A stretch of 39,472 nucleotides of DNA from positions 1 to 39,472 of the forward strand of contig NZ_JABUXU010000025.1 in the NCBI RefSeq assembly GCF_014897675.1. Direction: 5' to 3'. Positions 14,502 to 21,375 of the stretch are shown one piece after another. This DNA is from Advenella sp. FME57. Its GTDB lineage: Bacteria; Pseudomonadota; Gammaproteobacteria; Burkholderiales; Burkholderiaceae_B. Within the stretch, counting starts at the first letter, position 1. The number at the start of each line of letters is the position of its first letter. The position numbers were made by a program, and so were the translations under genes. A model generated the notes under the pieces. That model was not told where the DNA came from, made no database searches, and saw only the letters and a list, made by a program, of their open reading frames with translations.

Positions 14502-15629
14502 TCAGTAGGTTTTCGTATTTTCATAAAAATTGCTAATCGTACCGGGAGAACACTGCACTGTTGTAAGCAATTTGTTGTTTTGAATCACCCTAACTCCACC
14601 CTCACGATAAGTGTCATTTCTATCCTGCTCGTAATAGACCTGATAAGAGGTGTTAGTATTTGGTACTGAAATTGAACTCGTGATTGTTCGGCTGGACGCA
14701 TCCCACGGCACGTAAGTAACCTGCTGCCTGTCTCTCGTAAGCTTCATTTGTAGCTTTGATGGAGGCCCAAACCGATATGTCACCGTAGAAGGTGATGCAC
14801 AGATACTGATGATTTTTGCATTGACCGTTGAACACATGAATAACTCTTTCTCACCAACTGAACACACTGAGTTTGCAGATACCGTAAAATTCTCAGCTGA
14901 TGGACTGAGGCTAGCCTGAGACTTTGTACCGGAAAATGCTTTTTCCATTTCATTTAAAAAGATTATCCGATCCTTTTCCTCTTTCTGCATACATGCGTCA
15001 TAGAGGAACTCCGGAATAGATGTGCAAGTCTGTTCTCGCTTTTTCCACCACTGTTGCTGATCCGCTTTGAGCGTGGATGCTTTATCGCCCATTGCTATTA
15101 GGGCTTTGTTATAAGCACGGGAAAATTCGGCAGAAACTCGTGGTTGAGATTTAAATTTGAGTTCTTTCTCTGTAGGCGATGTTGCATTTCCTGTCACTCT
15201 AGGCACTAGCCCATCAACAGTTGCTCCTTTACATACGAAGCTTGCAATTGTTTCTCCTACAGTTCCCGGTACCGTGTCGGCCCAACCTGAATTTAATTTG
15301 GCCGAATCTAGAACAGAGCCCATTCCATTAATTGCCGAATATTGGACCGATGTCGTTATTTGGTTTCGGTCGAAGCGGCAATCTATATCGAATTTCACCT
15401 TTGCCGATTTGACCAGTTTTCTGGACTGTAGATCAAGGTCAGGAGACAAATGGTTCATCAAAATCCAGAGACTCATTACGTTAGGTATGACAGGATGGTT
15501 TTTCACGGAATCAAGGTCAATATACAGATCACTTTCTTCTGATAAACTTATCAAGTCCCAATTTACCGCATGGGCCGCGCCTGACATCGATATCGTTGTG
15601 AACATCAAAAATTGCAAAAACTTTTTCAT
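14502..15629 (-). CDS. Secreted protein, Adhesin_E-like plus LprI-like domains
   Basis: 375 residues from the ATG at 15629 (GAGGT eight bases upstream); a start five codons earlier lacks a signal. Signal peptide to about AAHA. Residues about 22-130 (WDLISLSEESDLYIDLDSV) resemble the surface-adhesin E domain. Residues about 170-235 (LKADQQQWWKKREQTC, then YDACMQKEEKDRI) fit the LprI lysozyme-inhibitor motif. The last 110 residues are a beta-rich unknown domain with Cys pairs. Periplasmic or surface exposed. The combination suggests lysogenic conversion of the host envelope. Confidence 0.65.
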   Translation of the reverse strand: MKKFLQFLMFTTISMSGAAHAVNWDLISLSEESDLYIDLDSVKNHPVIPNVMSLWILMNHLSPDLDLQSRKLVKSAKVKFDIDCRFDRNQITTSVQYSAINGMGSVLDSAKLNSGWADTVPGTVGETIASFVCKGATVDGLVPRVTGNATSPTEKELKFKSQPRVSAEFSRAYNKALIAMGDKASTLKADQQQWWKKREQTCTSIPEFLYDACMQKEEKDRIIFLNEMEKAFSGTKSQASLSPSAENFTVSANSVCSVGEKELFMCSTVNAKIISICASPSTVTYRFGPPSKLQMKLTRDRQQVTYVPWDASSRTITSSISVPNTNTSYQVYYEQDRNDTYREGGVRVIQNNKLLTTVQCSPGTISNFYENTKTY

Positions 15630-15690
15630 ATGTCTCGACCTCATCTCAAATGCTATCTAACCCTGAAGCTTCCGCGATAATTTGTCCATT

Positions 15691-16158
15691 TCATTTCGCT
15701 TGAAACCACAGCACCAAAACTAGCAAAACCAAAGACCCAACGATCATCCAAGGCGGTGGCCCATTCTTCAATTTAGGCGTAATGATGTTTCCTTTTTCAT
15801 CACGGACTACAAGTTCTGACGTGGCTACATCCTTTTTCGTCGGGCCGTCGCGCCAGGAATCATAAAAATCCTCAGATGATTTTGTAGCGCGATCACTGAT
15901 GCTTTTGAGCTTGGCCTCTTTTTGATGATTATCATATTTTTCCAATAAAAGCTTTTTCTCATGCCTAGATAACTGCGCCGGCATTCCGGCCACAGCAATT
16001 AGAGCAATAACTGGAAACAACAGTCCACCAAGAAACCACATTAGCGGGTTCAAATTCTTTGCATTGGCTACGGTAGAGCAGAATACGGCACCCGCGAACC
16101 AGGCCAGAAAAGTCCACAGCGCGAAAAAACTTCCAAATAAAGCAATCATTGTTGCCAT
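15691..16158 (-). CDS. Membrane protein, hypothetical
   Basis: 155 residues, AGAGGA six bases before the ATG. Two N-terminal hydrophobic segments (about 3-30 and 38-58), a charged cytoplasmic middle of about 75 residues (SRHEKKLLLEKYDNHQKEAK) and a C-terminal helix (about 137-153). No family recognised. Member of the leftward envelope cluster. Confidence 0.6.
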   Translation of the reverse strand: MATMIALFGSFFALWTFLAWFAGAVFCSTVANAKNLNPLMWFLGGLLFPVIALIAVAGMPAQLSRHEKKLLLEKYDNHQKEAKLKSISDRATKSSEDFYDSWRDGPTKKDVATSELVVRDEKGNIITPKLKNGPPPWMIVGSLVLLVLVLWFQAK

Positions 16159-16258
16159 TTTTTATCCTCTACATTGGCCCTAAACACTCGTTGATCGTAT
16201 CGACGGTTCCCCGGTCTCCAATACGGGGTTTTCTGAAACGAGTTTCGTTGTATAGAGC

Positions 16259-16702
16259 TCACTTAGCCATGGGACTGGGGTCAGAATTTGTGCGAAGGTT
16301 GTAACCTAAGTTCTCTCCCACCACATAGCGTCTGAAGCTGAGCACAAACCCTTCAAGTGGAGGGATGCAGCCAAACATATTGCCGCATGCACCTTGGAGC
16401 GTAATTAGCGCTCCTCCGTTGCCATTCGGCAGTTTTGTGATTGTAAAAGCGAAGTTGGGCTGTCCATTAATCGGCCCATACGTTGAAATAACGGTGTCGG
16501 TCGCTGACTGAACCCTATATGACGAATTATTCACCAACCAAATCTGAGCCTTTTGCCAATACAGGTCACATTCAGCCTTCGTTGAGCATGCAATTGGCGT
16601 TTGGGCCTCGGCCATTTCTTGCGGGGTCAATTTGGGAGGTGCGGCGCAAGCAGCCAGCGTCAGAAATATACCAGCGCTTAAAACCTTTAGTATCCGTGCC
16701 AT
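16259..16702 (-). CDS. Lipoprotein, hypothetical
   Basis: 147 residues from the ATG at 16702; the open frame runs to 16879 but only this start gives a signal peptide with a lipobox (TLAAC). The mature part has paired cysteines (PIACSTKAEC; GACGNMFGC) and beta-strand pattern, WLVNNSSYRVQSATDTVI. Similar in feel to small proteobacterial lipoproteins that test cell-envelope integrity; function unknown. Confidence 0.7.
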   Translation of the reverse strand: MARILKVLSAGIFLTLAACAAPPKLTPQEMAEAQTPIACSTKAECDLYWQKAQIWLVNNSSYRVQSATDTVISTYGPINGQPNFAFTITKLPNGNGGALITLQGACGNMFGCIPPLEGFVLSFRRYVVGENLGYNLRTNSDPSPMAK

Positions 16703-16731
16703 TTCTCTACCTTTGATTCTTGTTGATAAGA

Positions 16732-17226
16732 TTATTTGCAGGCCTGATTCCAGACTTTTCGAAACTCCGATCCTTTCAGGCTTTCGCCTTCTATCGCCAC
16801 CAGATCCTTTGATACTGCGACATACCGTCGGTAGCCGGTAAAGCCACCGAAACCATTTTTGGCGTTCACTTCGCCGCAAACCCCACGCTGATTACGATAC
16901 GTGGCGCTCTCTGGGTCCTTTAAAGCAGATTCTACGAATCCTTGAGCAAATACCCGCATCTTGATTTCAGTCAATTGAGGATCAGGCTTAGCGGGTATCT
17001 CTGGCGCAGCTGCAGCTGATGAATCCGACGTCTCGTCTTTCTTTCCACCAGAAAAGATTAGAAATGCAACAGCAATCGCGCCAATCAACACATAATTCTT
17101 TTTTGTGTTTTTGTCCGCTTGCTTTTTTGCCTCCAGGGCCATCGAAAGCGGCGCGCCACACGATGGACAAGCGGCGGCCTTATCGCTGAATTTTTTCTTG
17201 CATTCTGGGCATTTCAATAGTGCCAT
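16732..17226 (-). CDS. Zinc-ribbon, single-pass membrane protein
   Basis: 164 residues. N-terminal zinc ribbon CPEC-x10-CPSCG (6-24), one transmembrane helix (about 45-60, VLIGAIAVAFLIF), then a periplasmic domain (about 90-164) with FVESALKDPESATYRN, CGEVNAKNGFGGFTGYRRYVA and a final Cys. The latter domain recurs in many proteobacterial envelope proteins of unknown role. The ribbon would sit in the cytoplasm. Same cluster and strand as its neighbours. Confidence 0.7.
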   Translation of the reverse strand: MALLKCPECKKKFSDKAAACPSCGAPLSMALEAKKQADKNTKKNYVLIGAIAVAFLIFSGGKKDETSDSSAAAAPEIPAKPDPQLTEIKMRVFAQGFVESALKDPESATYRNQRGVCGEVNAKNGFGGFTGYRRYVAVSKDLVAIEGESLKGSEFRKVWNQACK

Positions 17227-17267
17227 GGCGGTATTCCGTAAATCAGATTGTGAGTTTGGCTGTTAAG

Positions 17268-17888
17268 TTATAGCGATCCGATACACGTATTGATCGTGTC
17301 GGCCGTTTTTTTCAGTCCATCAAGCACGCGCGTTGGAGATGCGCCGCTCCAACTACCGACTTTGTAGAAGCCCTGGTTTGCCATCTGACCGGTATCCTCT
17401 GATGCTCGCTCCAGATTGCTGAATGCCATAGTTGTGCCAGCAGTACTTCGCTTTGCAGTCAGCCGAAATGCCACTGCATCTTTGTTCGGGGCAAGAATGA
17501 CGCCCGTGTCGTGGGTATTCGTGCCTTGCGCTACAACGGTATTGCGATCGTCCGACACATAGCTGATAACGCTACCACCACCAACAGTTTCCGAATTTCC
17601 AGTATTCCAATAGGTGCCACCTAAAAATCCAGAGTTTTGATTCCCTCGCAAGGTCACGGCTTTATTCTGTACGTTCTGAGCAATGCAGACCGGAAGCACA
17701 TCTTTGCCGGCCTTACTGGCGCCTGGGTAGTCGTATGTCACGCCTTCAATATATTCATAGCCCCATTTCTCGTTGGTCGCATATTTGACGCTCTGATATT
17801 GCGCCAGCTCTGGCGTACGTGTCCGAGTAGCACAACCGGCCAGCAGAACAACAGTAGCCAAAACAATATATTTCGCTGTCCTATTCAT
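17268..17888 (-). CDS. Lipoprotein, hypothetical
   Basis: 206 residues with lipobox LLAGC (Cys19) and GGGGG upstream of the ATG. The mature part is glycine- and threonine-rich, beta-predicted, with one Cys pair (PVCIAQN; INTCIGSL). No family recognised. It lies 11 bases downstream of the BamE-like lipoprotein, so the two form one transcript. Confidence 0.7.
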   Translation of the reverse strand: MNRTAKYIVLATVVLLAGCATRTRTPELAQYQSVKYATNEKWGYEYIEGVTYDYPGASKAGKDVLPVCIAQNVQNKAVTLRGNQNSGFLGGTYWNTGNSETVGGGSVISYVSDDRNTVVAQGTNTHDTGVILAPNKDAVAFRLTAKRSTAGTTMAFSNLERASEDTGQMANQGFYKVGSWSGASPTRVLDGLKKTADTINTCIGSL

Positions 17889-17899
17889 GGGTAGCCCCC

Positions 17900-18313
17900 T
17901 TATTTACGTGGTTGATTCTGTACAGGCTCAATCGGCCCGGCCGCTCGACCCATGCCAGTACCCATGTCACTTTGCGATGTGCTGTATTCCACCAGTCTGT
18001 CATTCGCGTCAAAACGAAACATAGCGCTGCTGGTATGGATGTCAGATCCGCCAGCGAAGATGCCGACAATCGGAATAAAGGTAGCGGGCCTAGTGCGGTA
18101 TTCAGCGAAGTTATAAAAAACTGTGGCTGTTCCGTCAGAATTGCGCATCTGAGTCGTGGGTTTGCCAAATTTGGAAAGAACTTCAGTTCTGGATGTCTGA
18201 CCTTTTACTAACTGACCGAGTTGGTCTTCTGACACCTTCACGCCAGATGCAGCGCACCCAATTAAAAATACCGCCACTGTAGATAAAAAGACACATTTAA
18301 TTGCGTTAATCAT
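17900..18313 (-). CDS. BamE/SmpA-like lipoprotein
   Basis: 137 residues; lipobox FLIGC (Cys20). VSEDQLGQLVKGQTSRTEVLSKFGKPTT is the hallmark of the SmpA/OmlA fold: a G-x-T-x-x-E-V-x-x-x-F/L-G-x-P turn. TATVFYNFAEY and SAMFRFDANDRLVEY continue it. In E. coli BamE is a BAM-complex lipoprotein; phage and plasmid homologues are of unknown role. First gene of the leftward envelope run; its upstream region has the shared motif described at 18470. Confidence 0.75.
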   Translation of the reverse strand: MINAIKCVFLSTVAVFLIGCAASGVKVSEDQLGQLVKGQTSRTEVLSKFGKPTTQMRNSDGTATVFYNFAEYRTRPATFIPIVGIFAGGSDIHTSSAMFRFDANDRLVEYSTSQSDMGTGMGRAAGPIEPVQNQPRK

Positions 18314-18449
18314 TTATTGTTACTTTTCCCTTGAACTTTTCAAGCATTCGAAGACGACAATCCCGATTTTTTATTGCCAATATCGGATTTTCTGCTGTTT
18401 TGCCGAGTGAATAGCAGCACGCCGCTAGTTTTGTTGGAATACTAACATT

Positions 18450-18496
18450 TATTCAACCTAAATTATTTTTTGTTACGTTTGGGTTGAATTTATTCA
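18450..18496 (-). promoter_or_regulatory. Repeat-rich control region of envelope cluster
   Basis: TTTGTTACGTTT (18470-18481) recurs exactly at 19338-19349 upstream of the double-repressor gene. Around it are three ATTCAA-type half sites: TTATTCAACC (18450), GGTTGAAT (18483) and TTATTCAAAC (18491). The 229-base gap 18314-18542 otherwise holds no gene. Likely promoter and operator of the envelope genes. Confidence 0.4.
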
Positions 18497-18542
18497 AACA
18501 ATTCGTAGATCATGTTGTCTATTTGCCTAAGTATATGCAATT

Positions 18543-19277
18543 TTAGCCGCAGATTTTCTGCGGTACTTTACTCACGTTGCGACTCGCCACGTCTAAACCT
18601 AGATCCTTGGCAGCGAGTAAAACAGTGGTCTCTAACTGAATGCGCTGACGCTCCGAAAGCTTTAGAACCTTTTCATACGAAAGGTCTTGGAATGGCCAGA
18701 TGTTAAAGTCATCCGGAATCCGCTTATCGCCATCCATGTGATCGGTGTCCATCCACCCAGCTGGTTTGTTGCATTTTCGCTCGATGTACCGGCAACTGTT
18801 GGGCCGCATCCCGCGAGGTTTCCCGGTCCCAGAGTTTTTAGCACCGTGCAGCCATTGGCTCACTTGAGACTGCTTCCGTTCCAACAGTTCCGCGAGCTTA
18901 CCCACGCCGCCAAACTCGGAAGCGAGTATCTGCATATTATTTCTCCTGGATTCTTCAATAGTCGATAATTTGATAATCCCTTCAAAAGGCCGGCTATCAA
19001 ATGGGAATCTACCAGTTTGGTTCTTTGCCACTAAATGCTTTTCATGGTGATCGGTGTCCATCCAGCCGTGAGGTTTTTGCATACCTTTTTCCAGCTTTCT
19101 TGCTAGCCGGTTGCCAACATTGCGTATTTTTCCCGTAGATGGGTCTGGACGCATGTTCTTTAACTGATTCAAATAGATGTGTGAGACGCTACAAATCCTT
19201 CCAAGACGTTCCTGGGTGACTGCTTCTTCGAGTAGACGTAGCAGGTTCTCATGTCGTACGGTATATATGTCTTTCAT
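18543..19277 (-). CDS. Tandem-duplicated repressor-like HTH protein
   Basis: 244 residues built of two homologous repressor-type units. Unit 1 is about 7-79 (HENLLRLLEE to KPHGWMDTDHHE). Unit 2 is about 112-182 (NNMQILASEFGG, VSQWLHGAKNSG to KPAGWMDTDHMD). GWMDTDH is identical in both, at 71-77 and 174-180. The C-terminus (WPFQDLSYEKVLKLSERQRIQL) is the linker and helix usually seen once in short repressors lacking a peptidase domain, and the CI gene next door has the same tail. Probably binds DNA as a pseudo-dimer. It may be a fusion of two former genes. Role, immunity or control of accessory genes, is unknown. Confidence 0.8.
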   Translation of the reverse strand: MKDIYTVRHENLLRLLEEAVTQERLGRICSVSHIYLNQLKNMRPDPSTGKIRNVGNRLARKLEKGMQKPHGWMDTDHHEKHLVAKNQTGRFPFDSRPFEGIIKLSTIEESRRNNMQILASEFGGVGKLAELLERKQSQVSQWLHGAKNSGTGKPRGMRPNSCRYIERKCNKPAGWMDTDHMDGDKRIPDDFNIWPFQDLSYEKVLKLSERQRIQLETTVLLAAKDLGLDVASRNVSKVPQKICG

Positions 19278-19337
19278 GGCGAACTACAACTAGACTATCG
19301 CTTTACTCCGATGAAAATTAGAAAACATAAATCAATA

Positions 19338-19349
19338 TTTGTTACGTTT
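19338..19349 (-). promoter_or_regulatory. Shared 12-bp upstream motif
   Basis: TTTGTTACGTTT, identical to 18470-18481, lies about 60 bases upstream of the double-repressor start. Similarity continues on the minus strand: AAACGTAACAAA, then six bases, then ATTTA at both sites. Candidate binding site for autoregulation. Confidence 0.4.
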
Positions 19350-19384
19350 CGTCTAAATTTTCTTTAAATACTCCATAGCAGACC

Positions 19385-19852
19385 TTACCTACCCAATACG
19401 CGTCGTTTCGATACCCCTTTGCTACTGGCTGCGGGTTTCAGTTTGCGTGCCTTGAGTTCAAGAATGGCTTCGACTTCACTTTGGTCATCTGACGATAGCC
19501 GTTTGTACTGATCAAATGTTATTGATTTGAACGGCCAAGCGACGAGCGATTCATTGGCATCTTTTTTTTCGTTGGAGACGACAATTCGAGCTTTGCCATC
19601 AGCTCGATTCAAACTGAATAAAGCTGGTTCAGCGTCCAAGTCGTACTTTTCGAGCTTCTCCCATTCTTCTATCTTGCGTGCGCTTTCCTCATTTATACCA
19701 CGCTTGTCCTTTACATTTTCTCCGGACAGCCAACGGCTGATTGCTGGTGCTTTCATATTCCAGGCGGAGGCGCAAGCCGCTTTATTGCCACCATATCGCT
19801 TCTCGATAATGGTGAGTAGGTTAGCTCTGCGGTTGGTTTTAATGATATCCAT
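19385..19852 (-). CDS. Short CI-type phage repressor
   Basis: 155 residues. N-terminal HTH (about 8-48: ANLLTIIEKRYGGNKAACASAWNMKAP then ISRWLSGEN), a link, then WPFKSITFDQYKRLSSDDQSEVEAIL. There is no S24 autoprotease domain, so RecA-stimulated self-cleavage is not expected; induction must act otherwise, for example through an antirepressor. It is divergent from cro across the operator region. A promoter (-35 TTTACT, -10 TTTAAT) would start the mRNA at or beside the ATG, giving a leaderless message as for lambda cI from PRM. Confidence 0.85.
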   Translation of the reverse strand: MDIIKTNRRANLLTIIEKRYGGNKAACASAWNMKAPAISRWLSGENVKDKRGINEESARKIEEWEKLEKYDLDAEPALFSLNRADGKARIVVSNEKKDANESLVAWPFKSITFDQYKRLSSDDQSEVEAILELKARKLKPAASSKGVSKRRVLGR

Positions 19853-19858
19853 ACGGTT

Positions 19859-19931
19859 ATTAAATCGCCTGTCTAACGATAAGTAAATTCCCCGTTAGGT
19901 TATTGAAAGAAATTAACCGAGAGGTTAATAT
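19859..19931. promoter_or_regulatory. Right operator region: pRM, pR, oR1, oR2
   Basis: Rightward pR: TTGAAA (19903-19908), 17 bp, TAATAT (19926-19931). Its spacer and -10 hold the perfect operator ATTAACC-GAGA-GGTTAAT (19912-19929). Leftward pRM: TTTACT (complement of 19882-19887), 17 bp, TTTAAT (complement of 19859-19864). A degenerate operator (19887-19904; 11 of 14 arm positions) overlaps the pR -35 and is centred about 43 bp upstream of the pRM start, the spacing at which lambda CI on OR2 activates PRM. Layout matches pL at 8705-8750. Confidence 0.8.
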
Positions 19932-19938
19932 ATGTGTT

Positions 19939-20184
19939 ATGAATACTTTCAAACATTTCTGGCTTTCAATGCCCGTGCCTCAGAGACGAGTGTTTGCAAG
20001 TGCTTGTGGCACGTCATATGCATATTTAAACAACTTTGCACACGGTCAAAAGAAACGAATCGGCGAGAACCTTTGCATCAATATCGAGCGTGAGAGCGGC
20101 GGAAAAGTTGTATGCGAACAACTCCGCCCCGATGTGGACTGGGCCGTTTTGCGCCGGTCGGCGGAGGAGGGCGGTGATGCCTAA
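19939..20184 (+). CDS. Cro-like (YdaS-type) regulator
   Basis: 81 residues from the ATG at 19939. A HTH of the YdaS/Cro type: RRVFASACGTSYAYLNNFAHGQKKRIGENLCINIER, followed by the typical tail VVCEQLRPDVDWAVLRR. It would bind the ATTAACC operators and shut off repressor synthesis after induction. The pR start predicted near 19938 leaves no leader, so translation would be leaderless or begin at the second Met (19969). An overlapping ATG at 19932 is in another frame. Confidence 0.85.
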   Translation: MNTFKHFWLSMPVPQRRVFASACGTSYAYLNNFAHGQKKRIGENLCINIERESGGKVVCEQLRPDVDWAVLRRSAEEGGDA

Positions 20185-20313
20185 CTCTGGGCCAACAGTT
20201 TCAATCGATCTTTTTCTCATCATTTCAAATCAAGCGTTTAAGACGGAACCATTGTGGCACCGCTGCGGTCGTGTTGCATCCCTGATTTGGAGCGCAATTC
20301 AAGGAAGAACATC

Positions 20314-20535
20314 ATGACTTGTCGATATTCCGGCACAGTCTGGTACGACATCCTCTATACCAGTGTGCGTAAAACACCCGGTGGCGTAAATGACGCAGCC
20401 CGATTCTTGACAGAGCGCCGTGGCAAAACAATTCATCCTGAGACGCTTCGAGCGAAGCTGCGGCATATTGATGGGGAATCGATTTCCCTTGAGATGGTGG
20501 AACTGCTGACCGAATGGATGGAAGAAAAGGCCTAG
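20314..20535 (+). CDS. CII-family regulator, N-terminal half (ends at in-frame TAG)
   Basis: 73 residues; AGGAAG eight bases upstream of the ATG. TVWYDILYTSVRKTPGGVNDAARFLTERRG then HPETLRAKLRHIDGESISLEMVELLTEWM is the HTH half of the phage regulatory CII family, which governs the lysis-lysogeny choice. The frame continues without shift past TAG (20533-20535) into the family's usual C-terminal helical half (to 20811). Family members are usually about 160-170 residues, which the joined frame of 165 residues matches. Either the gene carries an amber mutation, the TAG is suppressed, or the short form suffices. Confidence 0.75.
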   Translation: MTCRYSGTVWYDILYTSVRKTPGGVNDAARFLTERRGKTIHPETLRAKLRHIDGESISLEMVELLTEWMEEKA

Positions 20536-20544
20536 AACCATCGG

Positions 20545-20811
20545 TTGGACTGGCTTCATACTTTAAACGCCCAGTTCGGACTGGCGGCATCTTCCATGTG
20601 CTCAGACGGCTTTGCTCAAGATCTGCAGTCGTCGTTTATCTCAAAGACAGCAGCTTTTGGTGAACTGGCGACAACCATTTCGGTTTCATTGTCAGACGGC
20701 AAAATTTGCCCGCGTGAGGCCGAAAACATTATTTCCGCTGCCCGCAAGAGTCAGCGGAGTAGCCAGAAGATCATTGCCGCCACCAAAAGGGCGTTGATGG
20801 AGAGTTCGTAG
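20545..20811 (+). pseudogene. CII-family regulator, C-terminal half after amber codon
   Basis: In the same frame as the preceding CII gene, three codons after its TAG. WLHTLNAQFGLAASSM and FGELATTISVSLSDGKICPREAENIISAARKS correspond to the oligomerising helical part of CII-family proteins (the S/A-DG-x-I-x-x-x-E pattern). There is no ribosome site for independent translation; a TTG at 20545 or ATG at 20596 would be needed. Most simply the remnant of one full-length gene, 20314-20811, split by TAG. Confidence 0.65.
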
Positions 20812-20821
20812 GATGAATAAG

Positions 20822-21295
20822 TCAAAAACGATTCTTACGAATAATTTGCGCTGGCAGCGGAGTAGGAATGCTTATCAAAATATCTGGATGAAGCTTTGGG
20901 CATTTAAGAACAAGTCCCTGGGGCTGCAATATCGCCTTCTTGCCTTCGGCCATGCATGCTGCGCAAAAATATACGTCCCTATCAGTAGGCTCCATGCGCG
21001 AGTCTTTAAACGCATGCGTACCGGTGGGAAATGTATGCAGCTGGTAATGCGATTGGTCAGCAATTTGCTCTCGAAGCTTACTGATTTCCTCCTGAAGCTC
21101 GCCATTTTCTTTTTGGGTCGCTATGAGCTTCTCGTTTATCGCCAATGCCGCCGTGCTGAGCTGCAAAAGATGATCGTTCATTGCAATCTTCAGCTCATTC
21201 AGTTTGACGGAATCTCGACCATCGATAACAGATCCGATGAGTTTTGTTGTGCCGCTTACCGCACTAATTGCTGCGGAGATAGAAGCGATATCCAT
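20822..21295 (-). CDS. Coiled-coil and zinc-ribbon phage protein
   Basis: 157 residues from the ATG at 21295, with GGGGGA upstream. N-terminal hydrophobic/amphipathic helix (MDIASISAAISAVSGTTKLI), a coiled coil (about 40-90, AINEKLIATQKENGELQEEISKLREQI), then a zinc-ribbon-like end with CAAC and a later Cys (LKCPKL). The rightward frame on the other strand is a shadow: low-complexity and without a start signal. It runs against the pR operon, between CII and O, where phages carry superinfection or lysogenic-conversion genes. Role unknown. Confidence 0.7.
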   Translation of the reverse strand: MDIASISAAISAVSGTTKLIGSVIDGRDSVKLNELKIAMNDHLLQLSTAALAINEKLIATQKENGELQEEISKLREQIADQSHYQLHTFPTGTHAFKDSRMEPTDRDVYFCAACMAEGKKAILQPQGLVLKCPKLHPDILISIPTPLPAQIIRKNRF

Positions 21296-21375
21296 GCGGT
21301 TTCCCCCAAAAGAAATGGACGTAATTCTGTAGCGGATCATACTACATCGCTTCGATTCGTAGAGGGTAAATAGAA

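Noticed and set aside
19932-20090. ATG at 19932 as alternative cro start
   Set aside because: It is in another frame and does not yield the YdaS/Cro-like sequence.
20813-21373. Long rightward ORF opposite the coiled-coil/zinc protein
   Set aside because: Composition is odd (Cys, Leu and Arg rich), there is no family-like pattern and no start signal. The leftward frame has a coiled coil and CxxC.
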